A stretch of DNA of 31,018 nt from CAZMOK01 sp964567785 (GCA_964567785.1 CAZMOK010000032.1:1-31018), one strand, 5' to 3'. Numbered from the stretch's first letter, positions 22,537 to 30,729 are shown. Program-made: numbers and translations. The notes: generated from the sequence alone by a model not told the origin.

Positions 22537-22672
22537 GAAGACATCTAGAAGACANNNNNNNNNNNNNNNNNNNNNNNNNNNNNNNNNNNNNNNNNNNNNN
22601 NNNNNNNNNNNNNNNNNNNNNNNNNNNNNNNNNNNNNNNNNNNNNNNNNNNNNNGAAGACATCTAGAAGACA
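22537..22672. repeat. 11-bp tandem repeat (GAAGACATCTA) interrupted by a 100-N gap
   Basis: The same 18 bases, GAAGACATCTAGAAGACA, flank the gap at 22537-22554 and 22655-22672. They read as GAAGACATCTA plus the start of the next unit. The exactly 100 N (22555-22654) are a placeholder, so the true length is unknown. The array ends 8 bp from the stop of proline dehydrogenase. Confidence 0.8.
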
Positions 22673-22680
22673 CCCCTTCC

Positions 22681-23592
22681 TTAATTCCTGATAAACAGTG
22701 CTTTAATAATTTGATAAGCCATCTTTGGATTCTCCTTCAGGCGCCTCGTTGAGTAAGCAAACCACTGCTCACCATAAGGAACGTATACCCTCATCCGGTG
22801 ACCGTCGTCAACGATCGACTGGCGGCGCTCAGGAGTTACACCGTATAGCATCTGGAATTCGTACATGTCATTGGGTACGTTGTACTTCTCTATAAGTTCG
22901 TATGCTCCCTCAATAACGGGCTTGTCGTGCGTGGCAATAGCAGCGTATATGCCGTTCCTTAACATAAACTCTATTCCCTTCAGAAAATTCTGGTTTATCT
23001 CGTCGTATTTTTTGTAAGCGATCTCTTCGGGCTCAACATAAATACCCTTGCAAAGCCTGTAATTCAACGGGACCTCCTCACTGTGCAGGTCCATCAGGTC
23101 CTTGTAATCCTGCATGGTCCTTTTCAGATACGCTTGAAGTACAAGACCGCAATTCTTCGGGAACTCTTTCTTCAACTTCCTGTACAGCTCGATCTCAAGA
23201 TCTACGCACTGGGAGTCTTCCATGTCAACCCTTACAAAATTGTCGTAAGAAGCAGCTTTAGCTACAATTTCCCTGATAAACTTGTATGCCGCTTCTTTAT
23301 CGATCAGCAGGCCGAACATGGTCGGCTTCAGTGAATAATTACCGTCGATATCCTCCTTCTCGAAGGTTTCGATGATATTGAGGTACTCGTTCTTATTCTT
23401 CTCAGCTTCATCCAACGTTTTAATAAACTCGCCCAGCAAGTCAACTGTCACCATGATACCCTCTCTGTTGAGCTCTCTGGATGCCTGAATGGCATCTTCA
23501 ATCTTTTTACCTGCAATATATCTTTTCGAAAAAAGCCAGACGAGCCCTTTAGGCATGTAAGGCAGAATAGCAGCAATCATCCTGTTGAACAT
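22681..23592 (-). CDS. Proline dehydrogenase, monofunctional
   Basis: The 303-residue FAD enzyme oxidises proline to pyrroline-5-carboxylate, the first step of proline breakdown. The barrel motifs are present: VRVDMEDSQ, NYRLCKGIY, AAIATHDKP, YEFQMLYGV and RVYVPYGEQWFAYSTRRLKE (the Y-x-x-R-R-x-x-E substrate site). There is no P5C dehydrogenase part, so it is the separate PRODH type and not full PutA. The gene lies alone, with a promoter and a 20-bp palindrome upstream. Its 3' end abuts a tandem repeat with a scaffold gap. Confidence 0.93.
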   Translation of the reverse strand: MFNRMIAAILPYMPKGLVWLFSKRYIAGKKIEDAIQASRELNREGIMVTVDLLGEFIKTLDEAEKNKNEYLNIIETFEKEDIDGNYSLKPTMFGLLIDKEAAYKFIREIVAKAASYDNFVRVDMEDSQCVDLEIELYRKLKKEFPKNCGLVLQAYLKRTMQDYKDLMDLHSEEVPLNYRLCKGIYVEPEEIAYKKYDEINQNFLKGIEFMLRNGIYAAIATHDKPVIEGAYELIEKYNVPNDMYEFQMLYGVTPERRQSIVDDGHRMRVYVPYGEQWFAYSTRRLKENPKMAYQIIKALFIRN

Positions 23593-23633
23593 CGTAGTAA
23601 AGTTTTTTGCGGTTCATTCCAAAATCGGACTGG

Positions 23634-23663
23634 CAAATTTAATAATTGTTAATTAATTAACAA
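23634..23663 (-). promoter_or_regulatory. Promoter of proline dehydrogenase
   Basis: On the minus strand TTG (23661-23663), a 19-nt spacer and TAAATTTG (23634-23641) match the Bacteroidota consensus, about 40 bp before the ATG. Confidence 0.7.
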
Positions 23664-23664
23664 T
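23645..23664. promoter_or_regulatory. Perfect 20-bp palindrome over the promoter (candidate operator)
   Basis: ATTGTTAATTAATTAACAAT is its own reverse complement and covers the -33 element and most of the spacer of the proline dehydrogenase promoter. A repressor bound here would block RNA polymerase. No regulator gene is adjacent. Confidence 0.6.
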
Positions 23665-23734
23665 AAGTAACAGGTATTTGTCAGCTTATATAAAACCATT
23701 CACTTCCTGCTGGCGATATTGATCTTTCAATATA

Positions 23735-23764
23735 TTGTGTATTCGAAAAAAAACAATACCTTTG
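23735..23764 (+). promoter_or_regulatory. Promoter of yceD-rpmF
   Basis: TTG (23735-23737), a 19-nt spacer and TACCTTTG (23757-23764) match the Bacteroidota consensus. The ATG follows at 23802. Confidence 0.7.
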
Positions 23765-23801
23765 CACCCCAAAATTTGAGGAGGGCAAGGTTGTGGATGT
23801 T

Positions 23802-24323
23802 ATGAAAGAATACGTGGTCCGCTTCTCAGGTCTTAAGGATGGATCACATAATTTCAGATTCGACATAGGAAGGCCGTTCTTTGAACACTTTGAATACGGA
23901 GAGATCGACAGGGGTGTGGTCAGGGTCGACTGTATAATGGAAAAACAGGAAACCATGCTCATTTTCGTACTGCGGTTAAAAGGCAGTGTAGAGATCCCCT
24001 GCGACAGGTGCAACGGATTGTTTGATCAACCCATAGAAGGGAACCGGGAATTGATCGTTAAGTTCGGGGATGAATTGCTCGAGGAGGATGAAAATCTCGT
24101 GGTGATACCCTATACTTCTTACGAATTTGATCTGTCGCACTACCTCTATGAATTCATTCACCTGATGATCCCGGCACGCAGGGTGCATGGCGAAGACGAA
24201 AACGGCAACAGCCTGTGCGACAGTGATGCGCTGGAACGTCTTGATCAACATAAAGAACAGGAAGGAGGAAAGACAGACCCACGCTGGAATGCCCTCAAGA
24301 AATTAAAAAGAAATAAACAGTAA
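23802..24323 (+). CDS. DUF177/YceD family protein
   Basis: The product has 173 residues from the ATG at 23802; a GTG nine bases earlier is less likely. DUF177 proteins act in 23S rRNA accumulation or ribosome assembly in bacteria and plastids. The family pattern is seen in LRLKGSVEIPCDRCNGLFDQ, FGDELLEEDENLVVIPYTSY, FDLSHYLYEFIHLMIPARRV and the C-terminal DPRWNALKKLKR. The CxxC pair is in CDRC. It lies 12 bp before rpmF, which is the conserved order, so they form an operon from the promoter at 23735. Confidence 0.9.
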   Translation: MKEYVVRFSGLKDGSHNFRFDIGRPFFEHFEYGEIDRGVVRVDCIMEKQETMLIFVLRLKGSVEIPCDRCNGLFDQPIEGNRELIVKFGDELLEEDENLVVIPYTSYEFDLSHYLYEFIHLMIPARRVHGEDENGNSLCDSDALERLDQHKEQEGGKTDPRWNALKKLKRNKQ

Positions 24324-24335
24324 AAAATTACAAAT

Positions 24336-24524
24336 ATGGCTCATCCAAAGAGGAAAACATCGAAAACGAGAAGGGATAAGAGAAGGACCCATTACAAGGC
24401 GTCCAAACCTACCCTGGCAACGTGCCCCACAACCGGCACTGTTCATGTTTATCACAGGGCTTATTATGTCGACGGTGACCTTTATTATAAAGGCAAGCTC
24501 GTAATGAGCAAGCTCGAAGGATAA
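24336..24524 (+). CDS. rpmF: Ribosomal protein L32
   Basis: The 62-residue large-subunit protein starts with the standard MAHPKRKTSKTRRDKRRTHY. The zinc-binding cysteines of the C+ form are not kept: only one Cys (ATCPTTGTVHVYHRAYYVDG) is present, so it is the zinc-free type. It ends KGKLVMSKLEG. It follows yceD by 12 bp, and a terminator lies 50 bp downstream. Confidence 0.97.
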   Translation: MAHPKRKTSKTRRDKRRTHYKASKPTLATCPTTGTVHVYHRAYYVDGDLYYKGKLVMSKLEG

Positions 24525-24573
24525 CAAGTTTGTTGATAAAAGAGAAAGCACATCTTTTTTGTGAAAAATACAC

Positions 24574-24608
24574 GCACCCTGGGCCTATTTAGGGTGCTTT
24601 TTCTTTTT
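24574..24608 (+). terminator. Rho-independent terminator after rpmF
   Basis: GCACCCT (24574-24580) and AGGGTGC (24591-24597) pair perfectly around a 10-nt loop, followed by TTTTTCTTTTT. It separates yceD-rpmF from fabH. Confidence 0.85.
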
Positions 24609-24715
24609 AGCAAACTTCTATGAAATTAATTGCTCCTCAAATAATATCCTGCCCGGTGACGGCAGTCGTAAAATTGCTCTTTAATGGCAATACTTCTGTT
24701 GCCATGAATAATTTC

Positions 24716-24723
24716 TACTTTTG
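24716..24723 (+). promoter_or_regulatory. -7 box (TACTTTTG) of fabH
   Basis: TACTTTTG fits the consensus and lies 21 bp before the fabH ATG, downstream of the terminator. The -33 element is not clear (nearest TTG gives a 14-nt spacer). Confidence 0.45.
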
Positions 24724-24744
24724 TACCCTCAATAAAATTAGCGA

Positions 24745-25743
24745 ATGGAAAAGATCAGGGCTGCTATAACCGGTGTGCATGGATTTCTGCCGGATTATGT
24801 ACTTACCAACAAACAGCTTGAGAAAATGGTAGACACCTCGGATGAGTGGATCACTACACGTTCGGGTATCAAAGAAAGAAGGATATTAAGGGAAAAAGGG
24901 AAAGGCACCTCCGACCTGGGTGCCGGGGCCGTACAGGGGCTCCTGGAAAAGACCAATACCGACCCTTCGGAGATCGAATTGCTGATATGCGCCACAGTTA
25001 CGCCGGATTATGCCTTCCCGGCTACAGCTAACATCATTTCCGAAAAAGCCGGCATAAAAAATGCCTGGAGCTTCGATATCAATGCAGCTTGCTCAGGCTT
25101 TTTATACACTTTGCAAACAGCTGCCAAATTCATTGAAACGGGTACCCATAAAAAGGTAATAGTTGTTGGTGCCGAGAAGATGTCGATGATGGTTGACTAT
25201 ACCGACCGGGCCACCTGTGTGCTTTTCGGTGATGCCGGGTCAGCCGTTCTGCTGGAACCAACTACCGAAGAGATGGGTATCATGGATTCAATTCTGAGGA
25301 CTGACGGATCGGGAAGGAAGCACCTTTACCAGAAAGGCGGCGGCGCTGTCAAGCCTGCCTCACATGAAACAGTTGACCAGGGAGAACATTACATCTACCA
25401 GGAAGGGCAGCAGGTTTTCAAATTTGCCGTAATAGGTATGGCCGATATCTCGGTCGAGATCATGAAAAAGAATAACCTGGAATCGGAAGATGTGAACTGG
25501 CTGGTCCCACACCAGGCCAACCTTCGTATCATCGAGGCCACTGCACGTAGGATGGGCATTAAAAAAGAGCAGGTGATGATAAACATCGACAGGTACGGGA
25601 ACACCACTTCGGCCACAATACCCCTTTGCATATGGGAATGGGAAGACCAGCTCAGGAAAGGCGATAACCTTGTACTTTCCGCATTCGGCGGGGGTTTCAC
25701 CTGGGGCGCCATCCTGTTGAAATGGGCCTACGATCCAGCCTGA
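24745..25743 (+). CDS. fabH: Beta-ketoacyl-ACP synthase III
   Basis: The 332-residue enzyme condenses acetyl-CoA (or a branched acyl-CoA) with malonyl-ACP to start fatty acid synthesis. The catalytic triad is complete: Cys116 in INAACSGFLYTLQTA, His256 in WLVPHQANLRI and Asn286 in YGNTTSATIPL. The oxyanion and dimer motifs are typical (TSDEWITTRSGIKERRI, FGDAGSAVLLEP). In many bacteria plsX lies just before fabH; here it is absent and a terminator separates fabH from rpmF. The stop overlaps the ATG of the next gene by one base. Confidence 0.96.
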   Translation: MEKIRAAITGVHGFLPDYVLTNKQLEKMVDTSDEWITTRSGIKERRILREKGKGTSDLGAGAVQGLLEKTNTDPSEIELLICATVTPDYAFPATANIISEKAGIKNAWSFDINAACSGFLYTLQTAAKFIETGTHKKVIVVGAEKMSMMVDYTDRATCVLFGDAGSAVLLEPTTEEMGIMDSILRTDGSGRKHLYQKGGGAVKPASHETVDQGEHYIYQEGQQVFKFAVIGMADISVEIMKKNNLESEDVNWLVPHQANLRIIEATARRMGIKKEQVMINIDRYGNTTSATIPLCIWEWEDQLRKGDNLVLSAFGGGFTWGAILLKWAYDPA

Positions 25744-26180
25744 TGGAAAAAATAAGCATATACAGTTTCAAGACTTCAGAAAGACCCGATCTTTACGAAA
25801 AAGCCCTCCGGATAAGAAAAGATGTCTTTATAGAGGAGCAGAATGTTGACCCTGCCATCGAAATCGAAAATGAAGACCAGTCCACCCATTACCTGCTCAT
25901 TTCAAACGGAATACCTAAAGCCACTGCCAGGTGGAGGGAAACCCCCGAAGGTATCAAGCTCGAACGATTTGCCACAGTGAAGGGCTCGCGCAACAAAGGA
26001 CTCGGTGCGCTGATCCTGAAAGCCGTGATGGATGACATCCTTCCCACGAATAAAAAGATCTATCTCCACGCACAGGCCAGGGTAGTCAGTTTTTATCTGC
26101 GCCACGGTTTCGGGATCACCGGCGATAAGTTCCTCGAAGCAAACATCGAGCACTACCCGATGAAGTATACTAAGAGTTGA
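25743..26180 (+). CDS. GNAT acetyltransferase, ElaA-like
   Basis: The product has 145 residues. The ATG at 25743 shares one base with the fabH TGA (TGATG), so translation is coupled; a start 21 bp earlier inside fabH is less likely. The GNAT fold is clear: ALRIRKDVFIEEQNVDPAIE, THYLLISNGIPKATARWRE, KLERFATVKGSRNKGLGALI (the acetyl-CoA loop is the RNKGLG part) and IYLHAQARVVSFYLRHGFGI. The pattern fits the ElaA/YjcF branch. The substrate is unknown. The 3' end overlaps the convergent PHP gene by 11 bp. Confidence 0.88.
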   Translation: MEKISIYSFKTSERPDLYEKALRIRKDVFIEEQNVDPAIEIENEDQSTHYLLISNGIPKATARWRETPEGIKLERFATVKGSRNKGLGALILKAVMDDILPTNKKIYLHAQARVVSFYLRHGFGITGDKFLEANIEHYPMKYTKS

Positions 26181-27021
26181 GAGCTTCCGGTGTCCAGCCC
26201 TCTCCGTTGAAAACCATCAGCTCCTTGAACCCAATCTCTTTAAGCAGTTTCCTGGCTTCCGGGTAATATCCGTTCAGCTCCCCCGGTTTGTGTGCATCGG
26301 AACTTATGGTTATGGGTATTTTCAGCGCACGGACCTTTTTCAACACTTCCCTGCCGGGGAAGAGGCTATCCGATCTCTTTTTGTACACACCACGGGTGTT
26401 GACCTCTATTATTGAACTGCTTTTACTGATAACATCAAGTGTTTCATCAACCAGGTCGCGGTACCACTTGTCATCCTCGCTGAAATATCTTCCCTTATTG
26501 TGCATCTTAACCTTATCAATGTGCCCGATGATATCCGGTTCCTGGGTTTCCACCATCCGGTTGATCTGGCGGTAATAGGCTTTTATGCCTTGCCTTATAT
26601 CCCCGTTGAAGCTGTGCCTTAATCCCTCGTCATATACCGCATCCTTCGGCCCGTCGATGAACCAGAGGTCATCAGTACCCTCTTTCTTCACCAGGTGCAC
26701 CGATCCCACAGTATAATCCAGGTTGCAACCCTCCTTCAGTTCTGAGAACTCCGGCATTAGCCCCGGGATGAAATCTATTTCGAGTGAAAGATAAAGGTTG
26801 ATCTTACCTGCATAGTTACTTTGCAGCTCCCTGACACGGTGGCAATATTCAATAAGGCGGCTGTTGGATTCAATGGCGAAGGAATTCCTGAAAGGAACCG
26901 GTGCATGGCTCGAAAATCCCAGTGAATGGAATCCCAGGGCGAGGGCCGATTTTACATATTCTTCCGGTTCGTCTGATCCGTCGCAAAAGTATGAATGAGT
27001 GTGGAAATTGAAATCAGCCAT
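26170..27021 (-). CDS. PHP-domain histidinol-phosphatase family protein
   Basis: The 283-residue metal-dependent phosphoesterase has the PHP motifs: HTHSYFCDGS at 7-16, SSHAPVPF, the LSLEIDFIPG Glu, TVGSVHLV, IIGHIDKVK and TISSDAHKPGEL near the C-terminus. Together these give the three-metal site of the HisJ/HisK group, which removes phosphate from histidinol phosphate. Related PHP enzymes act on other substrates, and no his genes are near, so the exact role is open. The ATG overlaps the stop of the upstream U32 gene by 8 bp (ATGGCTGA). The 3' end overlaps the convergent GNAT gene by 11 bp. Confidence 0.87.
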   Translation of the reverse strand: MADFNFHTHSYFCDGSDEPEEYVKSALALGFHSLGFSSHAPVPFRNSFAIESNSRLIEYCHRVRELQSNYAGKINLYLSLEIDFIPGLMPEFSELKEGCNLDYTVGSVHLVKKEGTDDLWFIDGPKDAVYDEGLRHSFNGDIRQGIKAYYRQINRMVETQEPDIIGHIDKVKMHNKGRYFSEDDKWYRDLVDETLDVISKSSSIIEVNTRGVYKKRSDSLFPGREVLKKVRALKIPITISSDAHKPGELNGYYPEARKLLKEIGFKELMVFNGEGWTPEALNS

Positions 27022-28294
27022 TGGAATACTCCTGTTTATTTACCTTTTCGGCGGGCACAAGCTTATACACTTTGTCAGACCTGCGCACCAGCCCACCTAC
27101 AGGTATGGAACAAACCTCACCTTTGGTTGTTTTTTCAGTGTTTTTAAGATCAACCCTGATCTCTTTCACTTTTTCTTCGTGAACACCTGTTGTAGGCCCT
27201 ATAATTAGTATATCGTCGCCCACCTCCATTTCGTTGGTTTCGATCCTGACCTCGGCCACTTTCAGTTTTGAATAATAATTATCAACCTTTCCCAGGTACA
27301 GCTTTTTCAGGGTGGCTTTCGATCCGTATTCTTCCGACCATTCGCCTGTTTTCCTGCCAAGATAATATCCATCCCAAAACCCACGGTTATAAACGGTTTC
27401 AAGCCTCCGATCCCATTCTTTGACCTTTTCCCTGCTGTATGTTCCGTCAAGACATGCATCAGCGGCTTCGCGGTAGCAACGGGTAACTGTTTTGACATAA
27501 TCGGGCGACCTTCCGCGGCCCTCTATCTTCAGCACCCTGACCCCGGCATCGATTATCTTATCAAGAAAATCAATGGTTTTCAGGTCTTTGGGCGACATGA
27601 TATATTCATTGTCGACCTCAAGCTCCACCTCCCCACCGGTATCAGTCACCTTGTAGGGCCGGCGGCATAGCTGCAGGCAGGCGCCCCGGTTGGCTGAATA
27701 ATTCAGGTTGTCAAGGCTCAGGTAGCATTTACCCGACACTGCCATGCAAAGCGCCCCGTGAGCAAACACCTCAATTCTGACCAGTTCACCTGAAGGTCCT
27801 CTTATCTCACGGTCCCTTATCGCCTCAGTGATCTTTTTCACCTGTCTTAGATTCAGCTCACGGGCTGTGACCATCACATCGGCAAACTTCGAATAAAATT
27901 TGACTGCCTCGATATTCGTGATGTTGGTCTGGGTCGACATATGCAGTTCTATACCCTGCCGGCCGGCATATTCCAGCACTGCAAGGTCGGAGGCGATTAT
28001 GGCAGTGATACCACTTTCTTTCGCCGCATTAACGATCTTCTGCATTTCCCCGATCTCTTCGTCATAAATGACCGTATTCAGTGTGATGTAGGTATTCACA
28101 TTGTTCTCCCGGCATCTTGAGGCGATCTCCTTTAAGTCGTCGAGCGTGAAGTTTTTGGAAGAGCGCGATCTCATGTTAAGGTGGCCGATGCCGAAATAGA
28201 CAGAATCGGCACCTCCCTGGATGGCCGCCATCAGCGATTCAAACGAACCCACTGGTGCCATCACCTCAACAGAAAGATCTTCTTTATCACTCAT
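27014..28294 (-). CDS. U32 peptidase family protein (RlhA/TrhP-like)
   Basis: The product has 426 residues from the ATG at 28292-28294. An in-frame ATG 21 bp upstream lies before the -7 box and cannot be used. The U32 signature is exact in EVFAHGALCMAVSGKCYLS (175-193). The following NRGACLQLCRRPY gives the other two of four cysteines (183, 190, 206, 210) that hold a 4Fe-4S cluster in this family. Known relatives hydroxylate tRNA or 23S rRNA using prephenate rather than cut peptides, so an RNA-modification role is likely. It is coupled to the downstream PHP gene by an 8-bp overlap. Confidence 0.9.
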   Translation of the reverse strand: MSDKEDLSVEVMAPVGSFESLMAAIQGGADSVYFGIGHLNMRSRSSKNFTLDDLKEIASRCRENNVNTYITLNTVIYDEEIGEMQKIVNAAKESGITAIIASDLAVLEYAGRQGIELHMSTQTNITNIEAVKFYSKFADVMVTARELNLRQVKKITEAIRDREIRGPSGELVRIEVFAHGALCMAVSGKCYLSLDNLNYSANRGACLQLCRRPYKVTDTGGEVELEVDNEYIMSPKDLKTIDFLDKIIDAGVRVLKIEGRGRSPDYVKTVTRCYREAADACLDGTYSREKVKEWDRRLETVYNRGFWDGYYLGRKTGEWSEEYGSKATLKKLYLGKVDNYYSKLKVAEVRIETNEMEVGDDILIIGPTTGVHEEKVKEIRVDLKNTEKTTKGEVCSIPVGGLVRRSDKVYKLVPAEKVNKQEYSNG

Positions 28295-28300
28295 CAGGTG

Positions 28301-28308
28301 CAAAAGTA
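28301..28308 (-). promoter_or_regulatory. -7 box (TACTTTTG) of the U32 gene
   Basis: TACTTTTG on the minus strand ends 6 nt before the ATG at 28294, so the mRNA should be leaderless or nearly so. It rules out the in-frame ATG at 28315. No TTG is found at 19-21 nt. Confidence 0.5.
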
Positions 28309-28365
28309 CAAACAATCAATGGTAAGCGAGCTAAGGAATATTTATGGCTTGAAATGAAATGCTGG

Positions 28366-28725
28366 TCAGAGGGTGGTTTTACAGCACCGGGACGGGTCCT
28401 GGACATAGGAATGCTTGCGGAAATAAGTGGCTTTCACTATTCTTTCACCGTTTTCAGAAACAGTGATCTTTCCGTTCACTGAAATATGATCGTCTTTTCT
28501 CACCTCAGGATCTTCAATACCACTCAGGTTAATCTTGATGGAACCTGTCTGATCTTTCAGTTCGATCAGGACATCTTTTTCAACAGCAATAACATCACCT
28601 TTGAGGGCCACCAATGAACCTTCCTTCCCTTTATCATTCACATCGGTGATCCTGTCGGGTGAAAAAGACTGTCCCGTTGCCATCAACGAAACCAAAAAAA
28701 GCGCTATGACCAAAACATGTTTCAT
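28366..28725 (-). CDS. Secreted YgiW/YdeI-type OB-fold protein
   Basis: The 119-residue protein has a signal peptide (MKHVLVIALFLVSLMATGQ) and a small OB-fold of the NirD/YgiW/YdeI (BOF) type. The typical pattern is seen in ITDVNDKGKEGSLVALKGDV, LIELKDQTGSIKINLSG, VRKDDHISVNGKI and ERIVKATYFRK. The E. coli relatives are periplasmic stress-tolerance proteins. The C-terminal SRCCKTTL has two Cys and is not usual for the family. It lies alone between the U32 gene and a hexamer repeat array. Confidence 0.82.
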   Translation of the reverse strand: MKHVLVIALFLVSLMATGQSFSPDRITDVNDKGKEGSLVALKGDVIAVEKDVLIELKDQTGSIKINLSGIEDPEVRKDDHISVNGKITVSENGERIVKATYFRKHSYVQDPSRCCKTTL

Positions 28726-28754
28726 TAAAACTATAACACCTGAAAATACCAGAT

Positions 28755-28980
28755 TGTTCTTGTTCCTATTCCTAATCTTACTCCTATTCTTATTCCTGAT
28801 CCTAATCCTAATCCTAATCCTATTCCTAATCCTATTCCTATTCCTNNNNNNNNNNNNNNNNNNNNNNNNNNNNNNNNNNNNNNNNNNNNNNNNNNNNNNN
28901 NNNNNNNNNNNNNNNNNNNNNNNNNNNNNNNNNNNNNNNNNNNNNTCCTATTCCTATTCCTGCTCCTGTTCCTTCCCCCG
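28755..28980. repeat. Hexanucleotide repeat array 2 (CYTRNT) with a 100-N gap
   Basis: Hexamers such as CCTATT, CCTAAT, CTTATT and CCTGAT run from about 28755 to 28845 and resume at 28946, on each side of exactly 100 N (28846-28945). The family is that of the array at 11464-11560. The far end encodes the last residues and the stop of aspS. True length is unknown. Confidence 0.85.
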
Positions 28981-30729
28981 CTCCTTTACCTCCAGCCTGA
29001 TCCCCAGCTCCTCCAGTTGCTCTTTCGACACCGGCGAGGGTGACTCGATCATCACATCCTGCCCGGCATTGTTCTTCGGGAAGGCGATATAGTCCCTGAT
29101 GGTTTCCGACCCGCCGAAGAGCGCTGCCAGCCTGTCGAAGCCCAGCGCAATGCCTCCATGCGGGGGTGCCCCGTACTCAAAGGCGTTCATCAGGAAGCCG
29201 AACTGTTCTTCAGCCTCCTTATCGGTAAACCCGAGTGCCTTGAACATACGTTGCTGCAACTCCCTGTTGTGGATCCTGATGGAGCCTCCACCAATCTCAA
29301 CGCCGTTGATAACAAGGTCGTACGCATTGGCACGCACCTCCCCGGGATCCTTTTCAAGCAGTTCTTCATCCTCCTTCTTTGGTGAGGTGAAAGGATGGTG
29401 CATGGCATAGTATCTATTGGTTTCCTCATCCCATTCCAGCAGCGGGAAGTCGACCACCCAGAGCGGCCTGTATTCATTTGCTTTGCGCAAACCCAGGCGG
29501 CTGCCCATTTCCAGCCTGAGCACGTTCAGTGCACGGCGGGTTTCACCGGCCTTGCCGGCAAGGATGAGCATAAGGTCGCCACCATGCGACTCAAAGGCGT
29601 CAGCCCAGGTTTTCAGGTCTTCGGCATTGAAGAACTTATCCACTGAAGATTTAAAAGTGCCGTCTTCATTATACTTCACATACACAAGACCCTTCGCTCC
29701 CACCTGGGGCCTTTTCACGAATTCCGTGAGCTCATCGAGTTGTTTGCGGCTGTAGTTGCCACAGCCCGGCACGTTAATCCCTACAACAAGCTCTGCATCG
29801 TCGAACACCCTGAATCCTTTGCCCATGGCCAGGTCGTTCAGCTCCACAAAGGTCATCCCGAAACGTATGTCGGGTTTGTCTGAGCCGTAGAGCTTCATGG
29901 CCACATCATAGCTCATCCTGGGAAAATCAGCTATTTCAACACCCTTAAGTTCTTTGAACAGATGCCTTGTCATGCCTTCAAAAACTTCAAGCACATCGTC
30001 CTGGTCAACAAACGAAAGCTCACAGTCGATCTGGGTGAACTCAGGCTGCCTGTCGGCGCGCAGGTCCTCGTCCCTGAAGCATCTCACTATCTGGAAATAC
30101 CGGTCATAGCCCGAGACCATCAGCAACTGCTTAAAGGTTTGCGGCGACTGGGGGAGGGCATAGAAATTTCCCTGGTGCATCCTGGAGGGCACAACAAAAT
30201 CACGTGCCCCCTCGGGTGTGGATTTGATGAGAAAAGGTGTCTCTATCTCGAAAAACCCTTGTGAATCCAGATATTTCCTGGTTTCAAGGGCCAGCTTGTG
30301 CCTTAGGTGGAGGTTACGTTGCAGGGGCGACCGCCGCAGGTCGAGATAGCGGTACTTCATCCTGAGCTCCTCGCCGCCGTCGGTTTCCTCTTCGATGGTG
30401 AAAGGCGGGGTTTTGGACGAATTGAGGACCTCAAGCCCTTTCACCAAAATCTCAACGTCGCCGGTGGGCATTTTGGGGTTCTTATTGCTCCTTTCGGCAA
30501 CCAGGCCCGTAACGGAAACAACAAATTCCCTTCCCAACTTCCGGGCCTTCTCACAAAGCCCTGTATCATCTTCCATATTGAATACAAGCTGTGTGATACC
30601 ATGCCTGTCGCGCAGGTCGATAAACGTCATGCCGCCCAGGTCGCGCGAGCGCTGTACCCATCCGGCAAGCCTTATTTCTTCTCCTTTATTTTCAATGCGC
30701 AGTTCTCCGCAGGTATGTGTACGTAGCAT
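28954..30729 (-). CDS. aspS: Aspartate--tRNA ligase
   Basis: The 591-residue class II synthetase charges tRNA-Asp. The N-terminal anticodon OB-fold has VQRSRDLGGMTFIDLRDRHG (25-44). The catalytic core holds FRDEDLRADRQPEFTQID (motif 2, 218-235), LPQSPQTFKQLLM and motif 3 GGIALGFDRLAALFGG. The bacterial insert (GAD) domain and HPFTSP are present. Leu31 rather than His at the anticodon-contact position is as in discriminating forms, though that alone is weak evidence. The last residues KEQEQE and the TAG come from the start of a hexamer repeat array beside a scaffold gap. Confidence 0.97.
   Translation of the reverse strand: MLRTHTCGELRIENKGEEIRLAGWVQRSRDLGGMTFIDLRDRHGITQLVFNMEDDTGLCEKARKLGREFVVSVTGLVAERSNKNPKMPTGDVEILVKGLEVLNSSKTPPFTIEEETDGGEELRMKYRYLDLRRSPLQRNLHLRHKLALETRKYLDSQGFFEIETPFLIKSTPEGARDFVVPSRMHQGNFYALPQSPQTFKQLLMVSGYDRYFQIVRCFRDEDLRADRQPEFTQIDCELSFVDQDDVLEVFEGMTRHLFKELKGVEIADFPRMSYDVAMKLYGSDKPDIRFGMTFVELNDLAMGKGFRVFDDAELVVGINVPGCGNYSRKQLDELTEFVKRPQVGAKGLVYVKYNEDGTFKSSVDKFFNAEDLKTWADAFESHGGDLMLILAGKAGETRRALNVLRLEMGSRLGLRKANEYRPLWVVDFPLLEWDEETNRYYAMHHPFTSPKKEDEELLEKDPGEVRANAYDLVINGVEIGGGSIRIHNRELQQRMFKALGFTDKEAEEQFGFLMNAFEYGAPPHGGIALGFDRLAALFGGSETIRDYIAFPKNNAGQDVMIESPSPVSKEQLEELGIRLEVKERGKEQEQE

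Noticed and set aside
28601..29092. Plus-strand frame with a long Leu/Phe/Ile run over the hexamer array
   Set aside because: The hydrophobic run is just the translation of CYTRNT repeats and spans the N gap; it is antisense to aspS and the YgiW gene.
29395..29755. Plus-strand open frames antisense to aspS
   Set aside because: aspS is certain on the other strand; these are by-products of its codon use.
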